Below, piece after piece: positions 1 to 8,311 of a stretch of 19,695 nt of DNA (the stretch's first letter is position 1; every line of letters begins with the position of its first letter). Location: the NCBI GenBank assembly GCA_937926325.1, contig CALAZQ010000097.1, positions 1-19,695 on the forward strand, in the 5' to 3' direction. Position numbers and translations under genes: made by a program. Source of the stretch: an uncultured Planctomycetaceae bacterium (GTDB lineage: Bacteria > Planctomycetota > Planctomycetia > Pirellulales > UBA1268). The notes below the pieces were generated by a model that saw only the letters and a program-made list of their open reading frames with translations, ran no database searches and had not been told where the DNA came from.

Positions 1-696
1 ACCCGTGTGGGTGAAGGGCTCGCCATACTGCATCGTATAGGCGTGGGTGTAGAAGAAGTTACCGATCGCCGGCACCACTTCGTAACCGATCAGGGTGTAG
101 AAGTGACCGAACTTGACGTTCAGCTCCTGGGTGCCGAGCTCACCATAAAGCTGTGGCATGGCCAAGCCATAGTAGCGTCCGCTTCTGTTCCATTCACTGT
201 CGAGCCCACCAGCCACGGTGTACAGAAAGTCTGTACCGTAGAGCAGATCGACACGGCCACCCCAGCTGAGCTGATCTTCCTTCAGAATTCGCTCGTTAAT
301 CAGGTAGAGCTGGTTCATCTGGCCCTGCCAGGCACGATCGTTGAACGTGATCGGGCCGTTCCAGTCAGCCCCCCACGCATTGGCACCGATACCGATGTCA
401 ACGAAACCGTAGGTCTCAATGCCCCGGTTCAGCAGGAAATCGGTCTCGAGGTAACGGGTCGCCCCCTCCTCGATAGCTGCTTCCTGTGGTGCCGCGGCAC
501 GGTACTGATAAACATCCTCATCGGGCACTCCAGCCCGCGGCATCAACGTGACCGGGGGCTCCCCCTCGGCCTGGGCGAACGAGTCATAGATGCTCGTATC
601 GACCCGCGACGGAACAGTCGGCTCGGCTCCAACCACCGAGGTGGTCACCAGCCCAGCCGCCACCCACAACGGTAGCTTGAATTTCAGGAATCGCAT
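1..696 (-). CDS. BBP2-like outer-membrane beta-barrel porin, partial (3' end beyond window)
   Basis: The minus strand is open from an ATG at 694-696 to the window edge (232 codons, no stop). The product begins with a basic n-region and hydrophobic stretch (MRFLKFKLPLWVAAGL) ending in VVGAEP, which reads as a signal peptide cleaved near residue 24. After a variable linker come WQGQMNQLYLINER, GGRVDLLYGTDFLYT, YYGLAMPQLYGELG, GHFYTLIGYEVVPA and YTMQYGEPFTHTG. This glycine- and aromatic-rich pattern is typical of the putative beta-barrel porin-2 (OmpL-like, BBP2) family, which is abundant in Planctomycetota. A role as an outer-membrane channel is inferred from the family, and the substrate is unknown. 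No good Shine-Dalgarno site is present (only GGGAG about 12 nt upstream). The gene stands alone downstream of ftsY, with about 240 bp between them. Confidence 0.85.
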   Translation of the reverse strand, partial: MRFLKFKLPLWVAAGLVTTSVVGAEPTVPSRVDTSIYDSFAQAEGEPPVTLMPRAGVPDEDVYQYRAAAPQEAAIEEGATRYLETDFLLNRGIETYGFVDIGIGANAWGADWNGPITFNDRAWQGQMNQLYLINERILKEDQLSWGGRVDLLYGTDFLYTVAGGLDSEWNRSGRYYGLAMPQLYGELGTQELNVKFGHFYTLIGYEVVPAIGNFFYTHAYTMQYGEPFTHTG

Positions 697-732
697 GGTT
701 CCAAGGTCTCCCAATCCATAGGTGTCGAACCT

Positions 733-755
733 CAGGCTGCATCCATCGCAGCCTG
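733..755 (-). promoter_or_regulatory. Perfect hairpin in the 5' leader of the porin gene
   Basis: An 8-bp perfect inverted repeat, CAGGCTGC / GCAGCCTG, with a 7-nt loop lies 37-59 nt upstream of the porin ATG. It has no U-tract, so it does not look like an intrinsic terminator. It may be a leader hairpin affecting mRNA stability or translation, or part of an operator. Only the inverted repeat is seen; the role is inference. Confidence 0.3.
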
Positions 756-934
756 CTAGGCGTTCGAGACAAAAGGATTCACCGACCACGTCCGCCGCCG
801 CGGGTCGGTTCCCCCCAATCTCCCTCTCGGGTATTCGTCGGACCTGACCCGAAAAAGTCAGCCGTCACACCGGGAGCCGCAGGGTTTCTCGGACCGACAC
901 GACCGGCCCGCCGCGGTGACAAGCTGGGCAAGCT

Positions 935-1954
935 TTATGGCGCGAAGGTGCCTGCCAGTAGGGCGGCGACGAAGGCATCGGGGTCGAACGCCTCCAGATC
1001 ATCGGCCGCTTCACCGAGGCCGACGAACTTCACAGGCAGGCCGAACCGTTCGACAACCGGCACAATCACACCGCCCCGAGCTGACCCATCAAGCTTGGCC
1101 AGCACGATCCCGGTACAGCCGGCCGCCTCCTTGAAGCCCTCGGCCTGCGACAGGGCGTTCTGGCCGGCGGTGGCATCGATGACCAGCAATACCTCGTGGG
1201 GGGCCTCCGGAATCTGCTTGCTGATCACCCGGCGAATCTTGCCCAGCTCCTGCATCAGATTCGACTGCGTCTGCAGTCTGCCAGCCGTGTCGATGATGCA
1301 GACATCGACCTGCTGCTCGAGGGCCCGGGCCACAGCCCGATGGGCGACGCTGGCCGGGTCAGCCCCGGGCTCGCCGCGGACGATCTCCGCGCCCAGCCGG
1401 CCGGCCCACATCGCCAGCTGCTCGACCGCTGCGGCCCGGAAAGTGTCACCCGCCCCGAGCAGCACCCGTTTGCCCTCCCGGGTAAACCGCTGAGCCAGTT
1501 TGGCAATCGAGGTGGTCTTGCCCGAGCCGTTGACACCCGTCACCAGAATGACGGTCGGACCGGCCACTGCCCCAGCAAGGCCGTCAGCCGTGCCGGTCAG
1601 GCGTTCCAGCAACGTCCGGCGGATCGAGTCGACCACCACCTGCGGATCGACCACTCGGGCCCGCAGCCGTTCGCCGACGTCTTTGACGATCGCCTCGGCC
1701 GCCGACGGCCCCATGTCTGTCCGGACCAGCGCCCGTCGCAGCTCGCCCAGAAAGTCCGCGTCAACATGCCGTCCCTCCTGCTTGAACAGGTCGCGGACAT
1801 CGGTGTTGAGCACCTGCGTGGTCTTGGCCAGCCCCGATCGCAGGCGATCGAAAAAACCAGGCTTGCCGGCTGCTGCGTCAGGCCCGGCGTCAGCGGCCGG
1901 TTGGGCGGTGGCATCGGCAGGCTGGTCAGATCGTCCGAAGCGAAACAGGGCCAT
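935..1954 (-). CDS. ftsY: Signal recognition particle receptor FtsY
   Basis: SRP-receptor GTPase that docks SRP-ribosome complexes at the inner membrane for co-translational insertion. The 339-aa product has a short Ala/Asp-rich head, an N-domain helix bundle (about 32-120), and the NG GTPase domain. G1 is GVNGSGKTT (140-148), G2 is DTFRAAA (170-176), G3 is DTAGR (222-226) and G4 is AKLDG (286-290), followed by SARGG and a C-terminal GLGEAADDLEAFD typical of FtsY. G4 has Ala where TKLDG is usual; the specificity Lys and Asp remain. The ATG at 1954 is chosen because MALFRFGR is a family-like start; a TTG in frame at 2002 would add 16 unlikely residues and reach into nusB. The short acidic A region (about 30 aa) is much smaller than in E. 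coli. It is the last gene of the cluster, 44 nt after nusB. Confidence 0.95.
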   Translation of the reverse strand: MALFRFGRSDQPADATAQPAADAGPDAAAGKPGFFDRLRSGLAKTTQVLNTDVRDLFKQEGRHVDADFLGELRRALVRTDMGPSAAEAIVKDVGERLRARVVDPQVVVDSIRRTLLERLTGTADGLAGAVAGPTVILVTGVNGSGKTTSIAKLAQRFTREGKRVLLGAGDTFRAAAVEQLAMWAGRLGAEIVRGEPGADPASVAHRAVARALEQQVDVCIIDTAGRLQTQSNLMQELGKIRRVISKQIPEAPHEVLLVIDATAGQNALSQAEGFKEAAGCTGIVLAKLDGSARGGVIVPVVERFGLPVKFVGLGEAADDLEAFDPDAFVAALLAGTFAP

Positions 1955-1998
1955 GGGGAAGAACCAACAGGTTGTGGGAGTAGTTTTGAGGAAGAAGT

Positions 1999-2448
1999 TC
2001 AACCATCAGCATCAGCTGCAGCCGGCTGCTCGAAGGCCTGCCGGAGTTGGCTGCGGTCATTCAGGCAGCGGCCCAGGATGCCGGCGACGAATGCCGGTGA
2101 ACCGGCACCACCATACCGGCGGGCCAGCTCAATCGCCTCGTCGACGATGACCGCTCCGGGGGTCTCTGAATGTGCCAGTTCATAAACCGCCAGCCGGAGC
2201 ACCGCCCGATCGGTTGCCGCCATCCGGCTGATTCGCCAGTGCTCGGATCGCGGATCGAGTAGGCCGTCAATCTGTTCACGCTGCTCCGCAACGCCCTCAA
2301 CCAACGCCCGGGCAAATCCGACCAGCGGCGGCAGCCGCAGCCGGGCCCGCAGGAAGGGGTCGATGTCGACCTCGCTGGCGGCCGGGTTGAGATCGAACTG
2401 AAACAGCACCTGAAGGGCGACTTCGCGGGCTCGGCGGCGGGTGGACAT
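1999..2448 (-). CDS. nusB: Transcription antitermination factor NusB
   Basis: All-helical RNA-binding protein that, with NusE (S10), binds boxA in rRNA leaders and supports antitermination. The 149-aa length is usual for the family. It begins STRRRAREVALQVLFQFDLNP, the classic NusB helix 1 with its Arg-rich entry. Later come WRISRMAATDRAVLRLAVYEL and the signature VIVDEAIELARRYG followed by FVAGILGRC, matching the conserved (N/D)EA(V/I)ELAK(R/K)(Y/F)G...FVNGVL pattern. The ATG at 2446-2448 has no clear Shine-Dalgarno site. It lies 91 nt downstream of ribH and 44 nt upstream of ftsY on the same strand. A ribH-nusB pair is a widespread bacterial arrangement, which supports both calls. Confidence 0.95.
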   Translation of the reverse strand: MSTRRRAREVALQVLFQFDLNPAASEVDIDPFLRARLRLPPLVGFARALVEGVAEQREQIDGLLDPRSEHWRISRMAATDRAVLRLAVYELAHSETPGAVIVDEAIELARRYGGAGSPAFVAGILGRCLNDRSQLRQAFEQPAAADADG

Positions 2449-2539
2449 TGAGGCAGGGTAACGTGTGCAGGAGGAAAAAAGGAACGAATCGATGCACTGC
2501 CAATGGTATCAGCCGGCGGCCAGCCGCAATGTCAGCCGC

Positions 2540-3085
2540 TCAGCCTTCGGCTTCTTCGGTTCTGGCAGCCGCCAGGCTGGCCAGCAGCCTGATCATCGCC
2601 ACGGCGGCCGAGGCGGCTTCTTCGCCCTTGTTGCCGACGGCCCCGCCGGCTCGTGCTTCGGCCTGGCCAACGGTCTCGCAGGTGAGCACGCCAAAGCTGA
2701 CCGGCACGCCGTGGTGCCGCCCCACCGCCTCGATGCCGGTGGCGACGGCCGTGTTGATGTGCCGGTCATGGCTGGTCTCACCACGGATGACCACACCCAG
2801 GCAGATGACCGCCGCAAACCGGCCGCCGCCAGCCAGGCGGTCGGCGGCCAGCGGCAATTCAAACGCACCCGGCACCCAGGCGATCTCAATCCGCTCTGGC
2901 GCAATACCGGCCGCGACGAGCGTGGCCACAGCCCCCTCAAGCAGCCGGCCGGTCAGCCCCTCGTTGTACCGCGACACGGCGATGGCGACCCGCACCCCCG
3001 TGGGCAACTCACCCCCAGACGCCGGATGGACCCGACAGCCACGCACCATCTCACTGCCGACGGCAGCCTCAGACTCCAGCCGCAT
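2540..3085 (-). CDS. ribH: 6,7-dimethyl-8-ribityllumazine synthase
   Basis: Condenses 5-amino-6-ribitylamino-uracil with 3,4-dihydroxy-2-butanone 4-phosphate to give lumazine, the penultimate step of riboflavin synthesis. The 181-aa product shows AVSRYNEGLTGRLLEGA (substrate-binding N-terminal motif), WVPGAFELP (70-78), GVVIRGETSHD (98-107) with the His106 expected to be catalytic, FGVLT (131-135) and RAGG..GNKGEEAA (phosphate-binding region). It is somewhat longer than the usual 155-160 aa because of a 25-residue N-terminal extension. The ATG at 3083-3085 is supported by GAGGA 5-6 nt upstream, which overlaps the TGA stop of rho; this implies co-translation with rho. No other riboflavin gene is in the window. 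Confidence 0.95.
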   Translation of the reverse strand: MRLESEAAVGSEMVRGCRVHPASGGELPTGVRVAIAVSRYNEGLTGRLLEGAVATLVAAGIAPERIEIAWVPGAFELPLAADRLAGGGRFAAVICLGVVIRGETSHDRHINTAVATGIEAVGRHHGVPVSFGVLTCETVGQAEARAGGAVGNKGEEAASAAVAMIRLLASLAAARTEEAEG

Positions 3086-3093
3086 CGCGTTCC

Positions 3094-4497
3094 TCAGGAC
3101 TTCAGGCTCTGGAGAAAATCACGATTCGACCCTGTCTTCGCCAGCCGGTTGATCAGCAGTTCCATCGCCTCGGGTGGGTTCATCTCACTGAGCACCCGAC
3201 GCAGCACGTTTGTCCGCCGGTACTCGTCAGGCTCGAGCAGCATCTCTTCGCGACGCGTACCCGAACGATTGATGTCGATCGCGGGATAGACCCGCTTGTC
3301 GACAAGCCGCCGGTCGAGCACGATTTCGAGGTTGCCGGTGCCCTTGAACTCTTCGAAGATCACATCGTCCATCTTGCTGCCGGTGTCGACCAGGGCCGTG
3401 GCGATGATGGTCAGCGAGCCCCCCTCCTCCACCTTGCGGGCGCTGCCGAAGAATCGCTTCGGCCGCTGGAGGGCTCCCGAATCGACACCGCCGGAGAGGA
3501 TCTTGCCCGAGTTCGGTACTTCTGAGTTCCAGGCCCGGGCCAGCCGGGTGATCGAGTCGAGGAAAATCACGACATCTCTGCCGTATTCGACGAGCCGCTT
3601 GGCCTTCTCGATGACCATCTCGGCCACCTGGATGTGCCGGCTGGCATTCTCGTCGAAGGTCGAGCTGATCACCTCGCAGCCGGGCCCCGCCACCTGCCGC
3701 TCCATGTCGGTGACCTCCTCGGGCCGCTCGTCGATCAGCAGCATGAAGACAAAGGCCTCGGGATAGTTGGCCAGCACCGCCTTGGCCATCTTCTGCATCA
3801 GGATTGTCTTCCCAGCCCGGGGCGGGCTGACGATCAGCCCCCGCTGGCCGAAGCCGATCGGCACGACCAGGTCGACAACCCGGGTCGAGATTTCATCGGT
3901 CTCGGTCTCCAGCTTGATCCGCTGGTCGGGATGAAGCGGTGTCAGGTCATCGAAGAAGACATGGTTGGCCAGCCGGGCCGGATCGTCGCCGTTGATCGCC
4001 TCGACTCGCAGCAGGGCGAAGTACCGTTCGCTCTCCTTCGGCGGTCGGATCTGACCGGCAACGCTCATCCCGTTCCGCAGGCCGAATCGCCGGATCTGGC
4101 TCGGGGAAACATAGATGTCGTCGGGGCAGGCCAGGTAGTGATAGTCCGGGCTGCGGAGAAAGCCGAAACCGTCGGGCAGAATTTCGAGCGTGCCCTCGCC
4201 GAACATCAGGCCGTTGAGCTTGACCCGCTCCTTGAGAATTCTGAAGACAAGATCCTGCTTCTTGATGCCGGTGACATCACCGACCTGCTCCGCACGGGCG
4301 AGTTCGATCAGTTCCCCCATCGACAGTTTCTGCAGGTCAGCAATGTTGGTATCACCCTGCTGCTTCAGCAGGTCATACCGCTCACGGACCTCAAGGTCTT
4401 CGGCATCGACCTCGGCGGCGATCTCCTCGGCGATCGAGATGGGCTCGGAATCGATCGAGCCGGCATCGGCTGGTTGGTCGGATTCGGTCGGTGCCAT
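3094..4497 (-). CDS. rho: Transcription termination factor Rho
   Basis: Hexameric RNA-dependent ATPase/helicase that terminates transcription. The 467-aa product has an acidic N-terminal extension (1-50), a Rho_N helical segment ([18 protein letters not shown], 55-72), a cold-shock-like RNA-binding domain with RNP motif DGFGFLRS (109-116) and [18 protein letters not shown], and the RecA-like ATPase core. Walker A is PPRAGKT (225-231), with Arg in place of the common Lys; DERPEEV (256-262) and Walker [11 protein letters not shown] (309-318) follow. The Q- and R-loop region [40 protein letters not shown] is conserved, without the large insertions seen in some high-GC phyla. The ATG is at 4495-4497. 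The gene lies 162 nt downstream of coaE behind a C-rich leader and 8 nt upstream of ribH. Confidence 0.97.
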   Translation of the reverse strand: MAPTESDQPADAGSIDSEPISIAEEIAAEVDAEDLEVRERYDLLKQQGDTNIADLQKLSMGELIELARAEQVGDVTGIKKQDLVFRILKERVKLNGLMFGEGTLEILPDGFGFLRSPDYHYLACPDDIYVSPSQIRRFGLRNGMSVAGQIRPPKESERYFALLRVEAINGDDPARLANHVFFDDLTPLHPDQRIKLETETDEISTRVVDLVVPIGFGQRGLIVSPPRAGKTILMQKMAKAVLANYPEAFVFMLLIDERPEEVTDMERQVAGPGCEVISSTFDENASRHIQVAEMVIEKAKRLVEYGRDVVIFLDSITRLARAWNSEVPNSGKILSGGVDSGALQRPKRFFGSARKVEEGGSLTIIATALVDTGSKMDDVIFEEFKGTGNLEIVLDRRLVDKRVYPAIDINRSGTRREEMLLEPDEYRRTNVLRRVLSEMNPPEAMELLINRLAKTGSNRDFLQSLKS

Positions 4498-4659
4498 CAG
4501 CTATCCAAGAGTAACCGCGAGGCGGTGGGCCGCCGGCGAAACGCTCGGCTGCCCAGGCAAGACGGCGGCCTTCGGGGCCAGGAATTGGGGGTGGAGGGGA
4601 GTGGGGGCGGGAGCCGACCGCCGCAGGATTTTGCCACCCGCCCGGACGCCACCAGCAGC
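4498..4659 (-). promoter_or_regulatory. rho leader with C-rich, rut-like tract (G-quadruplex motif on the + strand)
   Basis: The 162-nt gap between coaE and rho, read as minus-strand RNA, contains a strongly C-rich and G-poor tract at 4613-4574 (the complement of four G-runs on the plus strand: 4587-4591, 4596-4599, 4603-4607, 4609-4611). Rho loads on C-rich, G-poor RNA, and rho autoregulates through its leader in E. coli, so this is a plausible autoregulatory loading site. The plus strand also fits a G-quadruplex pattern. The composition is observed; function is inferred. Confidence 0.4.
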
Positions 4660-5304
4660 CTATTGGCTGTCAACGCGGCCGGCTGAGCGGCTGGAGAGTT
4701 CCTGCCAGACCCGATCGACTTGTTCCTGAGTATACGCCAAGCCAGCCGAGGTATCCACGGTCCAGCCCGGCAGCCCGGCCAGGGCAGCCGGCGAAAAACC
4801 TTTTCGCCAGGCCGCCTCGCGGGCGGCAATATCGGCCGGGGAAAGCCCGCGGGCCGCCAGCCGGGCATGCCTCACGGCATCCTCACACACAATTTGAATC
4901 AGCCGGTCGCACCGGGTGTGCCAGCCAGCCTGCACCAACAGCGGCACATCAAGTACCACGACGCCACCCGGCGCCGCGGCCGCAAGCCGCCGCTCAATGG
5001 CCGCCCGCACCCAAGGATGGACGACCGCTTCAAGCGCGGCGAGGTTGGCCGGCTGGTCAGGGTGCGTGCCAAACACCAGTCCGGCCAGTAGCTTCCGCTG
5101 CACCGTGCCGTCGCCGGCGAAAATGCTGGGCCCAAACCGCGCCCGCAGCTGCTGCTGCACCTGCGGGTCGTCGAGTGCCTCGTGGGCCAATTCGTCAGCA
5201 TCGATGATCGCCGCCCCGTGTTCACCCAGCCGGTGGGCTACCGTCGTCTTACCTGCGCCGATCATGCCGACCAGGCCCACGGTCGTCGCCCCGGAAGCGT
5301 TCAT
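4660..5304 (-). CDS. coaE: Dephospho-CoA kinase
   Basis: ATP-dependent phosphorylation of the ribose 3'-OH of dephospho-CoA, the last step of CoA synthesis, in the cytosol. The 214-aa product has a P-loop GMIGAGKTT (13-21), the substrate motif IIDADELAH (34-42), HPWVR (about 96-100), VVVLDVPLLVQAGW (about 115-128) and an RCDRLIQIVCE segment, in the order typical of CoaE. The usual P-loop Ser is replaced (GMIGAGKT rather than GxxGSGKS), which is tolerated in P-loop kinases. Its ATG overlaps the polA TGA in an ATGA tetranucleotide (5301-5304), so translation is probably coupled to polA. The polA-coaE-rho order is shared by many Planctomycetota as far as I recall (unchecked). Confidence 0.93.
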   Translation of the reverse strand: MNASGATTVGLVGMIGAGKTTVAHRLGEHGAAIIDADELAHEALDDPQVQQQLRARFGPSIFAGDGTVQRKLLAGLVFGTHPDQPANLAALEAVVHPWVRAAIERRLAAAAPGGVVVLDVPLLVQAGWHTRCDRLIQIVCEDAVRHARLAARGLSPADIAAREAAWRKGFSPAALAGLPGWTVDTSAGLAYTQEQVDRVWQELSSRSAGRVDSQ

Positions 5305-8075
5305 TTTTCACACTCAGCCCAGCTCGCACCACTGTGAACCGTCACCTCCAGGGGCACCGTCAGTTCCATCGCCTGCTGCATCTCAGCGACTACCAGCTGC
5401 TCAATGGCGGTGAGTTCGGCTGCTGGCGTTTCCAACAGCAACTCGTCATGAATCTGGAGCACCAGGGCTGCCGCCCGCTGCTCGGTTTTGAGGCGGGCGG
5501 CCACCCGCAGCATCGCCAGCTTGATCAGGTCGGCAGCCGATCCCTGCACAATCGTGTTGACGGCGGTCCGTTCCGGCAGCGAGAGGGCGAAGACGCCGCC
5601 AGCCCCCCGCCGGCCGTTCCGGTCACGCACCCCTTCAATCGCCCGCCGCCGGCCGAGCATCGTGGTCACGCTCCGTTCCACCCGGCAGCGATCGAGCACG
5701 TCGTCCATGAAATCGGCCGCACCGGCGAACGTCTCGAAATAGGCCGCAATGAACGCTGCCGCCTCGGCCTGTGTGATCCCCAGTGCCTTCGCCAGCCCGA
5801 AGGCCGACTGGCCATAGAGAATGCCGAAGTTGACCGCCTTGGCTGTCCGCCGCATCTCGGCGGTGACCGCGTCGGGCTCGACTTCGAAGACCGCCGCTGC
5901 GGTGCGGGTGTGAATATCCTCCGCCTGCCGAAAGGCCTCGATCATCGCCGGATCACCCGACAGATGGGCGAGAATCCGCAGCTCAATCTGCGAGTAGTCG
6001 GCCGCCAGGAATTGCCAGCCGGGCTCCCCGGGCAGAAAGGCCGCCCTGATCTGCTGTCCTTCCCGGGTCCGCACCGGGATGTTCTGCAGGTTGGGGTCAC
6101 TCGAACTCAGCCTGCCGGTGGCAGTAACAGTCTGGTTGAACGTGGTGTGGATCCGGCCATCCGCGGGATCGACCAGCAGCGGCAGGGCATCGACATAGGT
6201 GCTTTTGAGCTTGGCGTATTTTCGATGCTCGAGCAGTTTGGCCGGTAGCGGATGCAGCGGTGCCAGTTCCTCGAGCACCTCCGCATCGGTGCTCGGACCG
6301 GTCTTGGTTCGCTTGACCACCGGCAGGCCCTGCTCGTCGAACAGCACCGTCCGCACCTGCAACGGCGAGGCCAGTGAAAAGGGATGGCCGGCGAGGGCAT
6401 GGGCCTCCTGCTCAAGCGTCTCGAGCCGGTCGGCATAGTCGGCCGACAGCTGGGCCAGCACGGTCGGATCGACCCGCACCCCACGACGTTCCATCGCCGC
6501 CAGCACCGCAACCAGCGGAAGTTCCACGTCGTGGTAAAGCGGCAGCAGCCCCGCCTCGGCCAGCTGCTCGCGGAGTGGTTCGACAATCGACGCAACGGCG
6601 ACACAGACCGCGGCAGCCTGGTCGGGGTCGGTCGGCGTGTCGCTGAGGCCAGCCGGAAGCGACACCCCCACCCGGCTGACGAGGTCTGCCAGCCCCTGGT
6701 TCCGCTGCCCGGCATCGAGCAGGTGCCCTGCCAGCAGCGTGTCGAACTGCAGACCACCGACCTCCAGCCCGAGCCGGGCCAGACCTCGAAGCTGTAGCTT
6801 GAGGTCGTGGCCGATGATCGGCACCTGCGGATCGGCCAGCAACTCTGCCAGGGCTGGGGTCTGTTGCACCTGGTCGGCTGAAAACCAGGTCACATCGTCG
6901 GCAGCCGAGGTTGCCAGCATCGCCAAGCCGGTTGTCTCGGGCCGGGCAGGCGGCTGCCCCGGCTTGCTCCGCGATTCCGGCGACACGGCGGTCGCCACCA
7001 CGAATGCTCCACCGGCGGTGCCAGCAGCCCGCAGCGCTCGGACAGCATCGGCGACCGCCCGCTTCGAGGTCGGCCTGCCAGCTTCCGCGGTGACCGCGTT
7101 GTCGTCCCCCAGCGGTAGCAATCCCTGCCCCCCCTGCCCCGCACCCGGTGCCGCGGCCGTCGCGTTACCGGCAGCTCCACCGGCCACCTTCGTGACCAGG
7201 CTCTTGAAACCGAGTGACTTGAGAAAGTCGGCCAACGGCTCGGCGGCTGGCTGGGGCAGCACGGCCCGGTCCCAGGGAATCTCGATCGGCGTGGCCGTCT
7301 CCAACCGAATCAGCTGCCGGCCCTGCCGGGCCGTATCCCCGTGGGCGGCCAGGTTTTCTCGTCGCTTGACCCCGCTGATGGCATCGACGTGGGCAAGAAT
7401 GCCGTCGAGCGTGGCATACTTCTGCAGCAGGCCGGAGGCAATCTTCGGCCCGATGCCGGGCACCCCGGGGACGTTATCGACGGCATCGCCGACGAGCGCC
7501 AGGTAGTCGACCACCTGATCCGGCCGAATGCCCCAGTCTTTCTGCAGTTCAGCCTCACCAAGCATGGTGTTGTTTCGCAGGTTGAATAGCCGCACCTGGG
7601 GGCTGAGCAGCTGCCGGGCATCCTTGTCGGAGGTGACGAGCACGCACTCCCCGCCAGCCTCGGCGGACTGCTGTGCAATGGTGGCCAGGATGTCGTCGGC
7701 CTCATAGCCGGGAAGCTCGAGACAGGGCACGCCGACCAGTTCGAGCAGCCGGCGGACGAGCGGAATCTGTGGTACCAGATCGGCCGGCATTTCAGCCCGG
7801 GTTCCCTTGTAGTCAGGAAACTGATTGTGGCGGAAGGTCGGGCCGGCGGCATCAGAGGCGACGAGCAGATAATCAGGCCGCTTCTTCTCGAGGATGTCGA
7901 GCAGATCGCGGGTGAAGCCAAAGACGGCCGAGACGGGCGTGCCCTCGGGACTGGTCATCTCCGGCAACGCGTGGAAGAGCTGATAGATCCGCGAGAACAG
8001 ATCGATCACCCAGACGGACTTGCCGGAAAGGTCGGGGCAGGCGGGTGGAGGTGAGGCTGGCATGGGAAGGAGCAT
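5301..8075 (-). CDS. polA: DNA polymerase I (5'-nuclease and polymerase active; proofreading site degenerate)
   Basis: Family A polymerase for Okazaki-fragment maturation and repair, 924 aa. The 5'-3' nuclease domain (about 20-270) keeps ID25, DYKGTR (88-93), GYEADD (123-128), VTSDKDARQLL and the helix-hairpin-helix GVPGIGPKIA. The polymerase domain (about 540-924) has motif A DYSQIELR (693-700), motif B R742xxxK746xxxF750xxxY754G and motif C QIHDE (874-878); Phe750 is the residue that discriminates against dideoxynucleotides. Between them the 3'-5' exonuclease-like domain (about 355-520) has lost its metal ligands: the DxE motif is replaced by ATAVSPES, the second motif reads GHDLKLQL and the third lacks a clear YxxxD, so proofreading is probably absent. 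A low-complexity Ala/Gly linker spans 297-355. The ATG at 8075 gives the full ORF; the ATG at 8063 (residue 5) is equally possible. First gene of the cluster. Confidence 0.95.
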   Translation of the reverse strand: MLLPMPASPPPACPDLSGKSVWVIDLFSRIYQLFHALPEMTSPEGTPVSAVFGFTRDLLDILEKKRPDYLLVASDAAGPTFRHNQFPDYKGTRAEMPADLVPQIPLVRRLLELVGVPCLELPGYEADDILATIAQQSAEAGGECVLVTSDKDARQLLSPQVRLFNLRNNTMLGEAELQKDWGIRPDQVVDYLALVGDAVDNVPGVPGIGPKIASGLLQKYATLDGILAHVDAISGVKRRENLAAHGDTARQGRQLIRLETATPIEIPWDRAVLPQPAAEPLADFLKSLGFKSLVTKVAGGAAGNATAAAPGAGQGGQGLLPLGDDNAVTAEAGRPTSKRAVADAVRALRAAGTAGGAFVVATAVSPESRSKPGQPPARPETTGLAMLATSAADDVTWFSADQVQQTPALAELLADPQVPIIGHDLKLQLRGLARLGLEVGGLQFDTLLAGHLLDAGQRNQGLADLVSRVGVSLPAGLSDTPTDPDQAAAVCVAVASIVEPLREQLAEAGLLPLYHDVELPLVAVLAAMERRGVRVDPTVLAQLSADYADRLETLEQEAHALAGHPFSLASPLQVRTVLFDEQGLPVVKRTKTGPSTDAEVLEELAPLHPLPAKLLEHRKYAKLKSTYVDALPLLVDPADGRIHTTFNQTVTATGRLSSSDPNLQNIPVRTREGQQIRAAFLPGEPGWQFLAADYSQIELRILAHLSGDPAMIEAFRQAEDIHTRTAAAVFEVEPDAVTAEMRRTAKAVNFGILYGQSAFGLAKALGITQAEAAAFIAAYFETFAGAADFMDDVLDRCRVERSVTTMLGRRRAIEGVRDRNGRRGAGGVFALSLPERTAVNTIVQGSAADLIKLAMLRVAARLKTEQRAAALVLQIHDELLLETPAAELTAIEQLVVAEMQQAMELTVPLEVTVHSGASWAECEK

Positions 8076-8175
8076 ATCGCGAGTTGCCTGAGGCTGCCGG
8101 AAAGCCCGGTCCGCGTGCCCGACGATTGCTGCATGAACGTCGACCGTGTGCCGTGCCGCGGTTCGTTGGCAGCCG

Positions 8176-8311
8176 CTCGGGGGTACCCGTGCCCACTCGC
8201 TGGACGTTCACGGCGGCCATCCAGGCCGCCGTTCTCTGCCCGTCCGCTGCGCTTCGCCATCCTGGCTTCGCTTGCGTCCAGAGCTCGCTCGTGGGCACGG
8301 GCACCCCCGAG
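8176..8311. repeat. 136-bp palindromic element with 21-bp terminal inverted repeats
   Basis: The ends at 8176-8196 and 8291-8311 are inverted copies of each other with one mismatch; the core is GGGGGTRCCCGTGCCCAC. The interior holds a further hairpin (GGCGGC...GCCGCC around 8212-8228) and TGGAC / GTCCA inside the termini. It lies about 100 bp upstream of the polA start codon. It encodes nothing convincing. It looks like a non-autonomous miniature element or REP-like palindrome; no second copy is in the window, so repeat status is inferred from structure. Confidence 0.6.

Noticed and set aside
7..675. Plus-strand 222-aa open frame at the left edge
   Set aside because: It is antisense to the porin gene, whose translation shows a signal peptide and BBP2 motifs; the plus frame shows no family pattern.
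1196..2185. Plus-strand 329-aa open frame
   Set aside because: Antisense to ftsY and nusB, both clearly recognised; GC-rich codon bias keeps the opposite frame open.
3634..4686. Plus-strand 350-aa open frame
   Set aside because: Antisense to rho over almost its whole length; no motif and an implausible composition.
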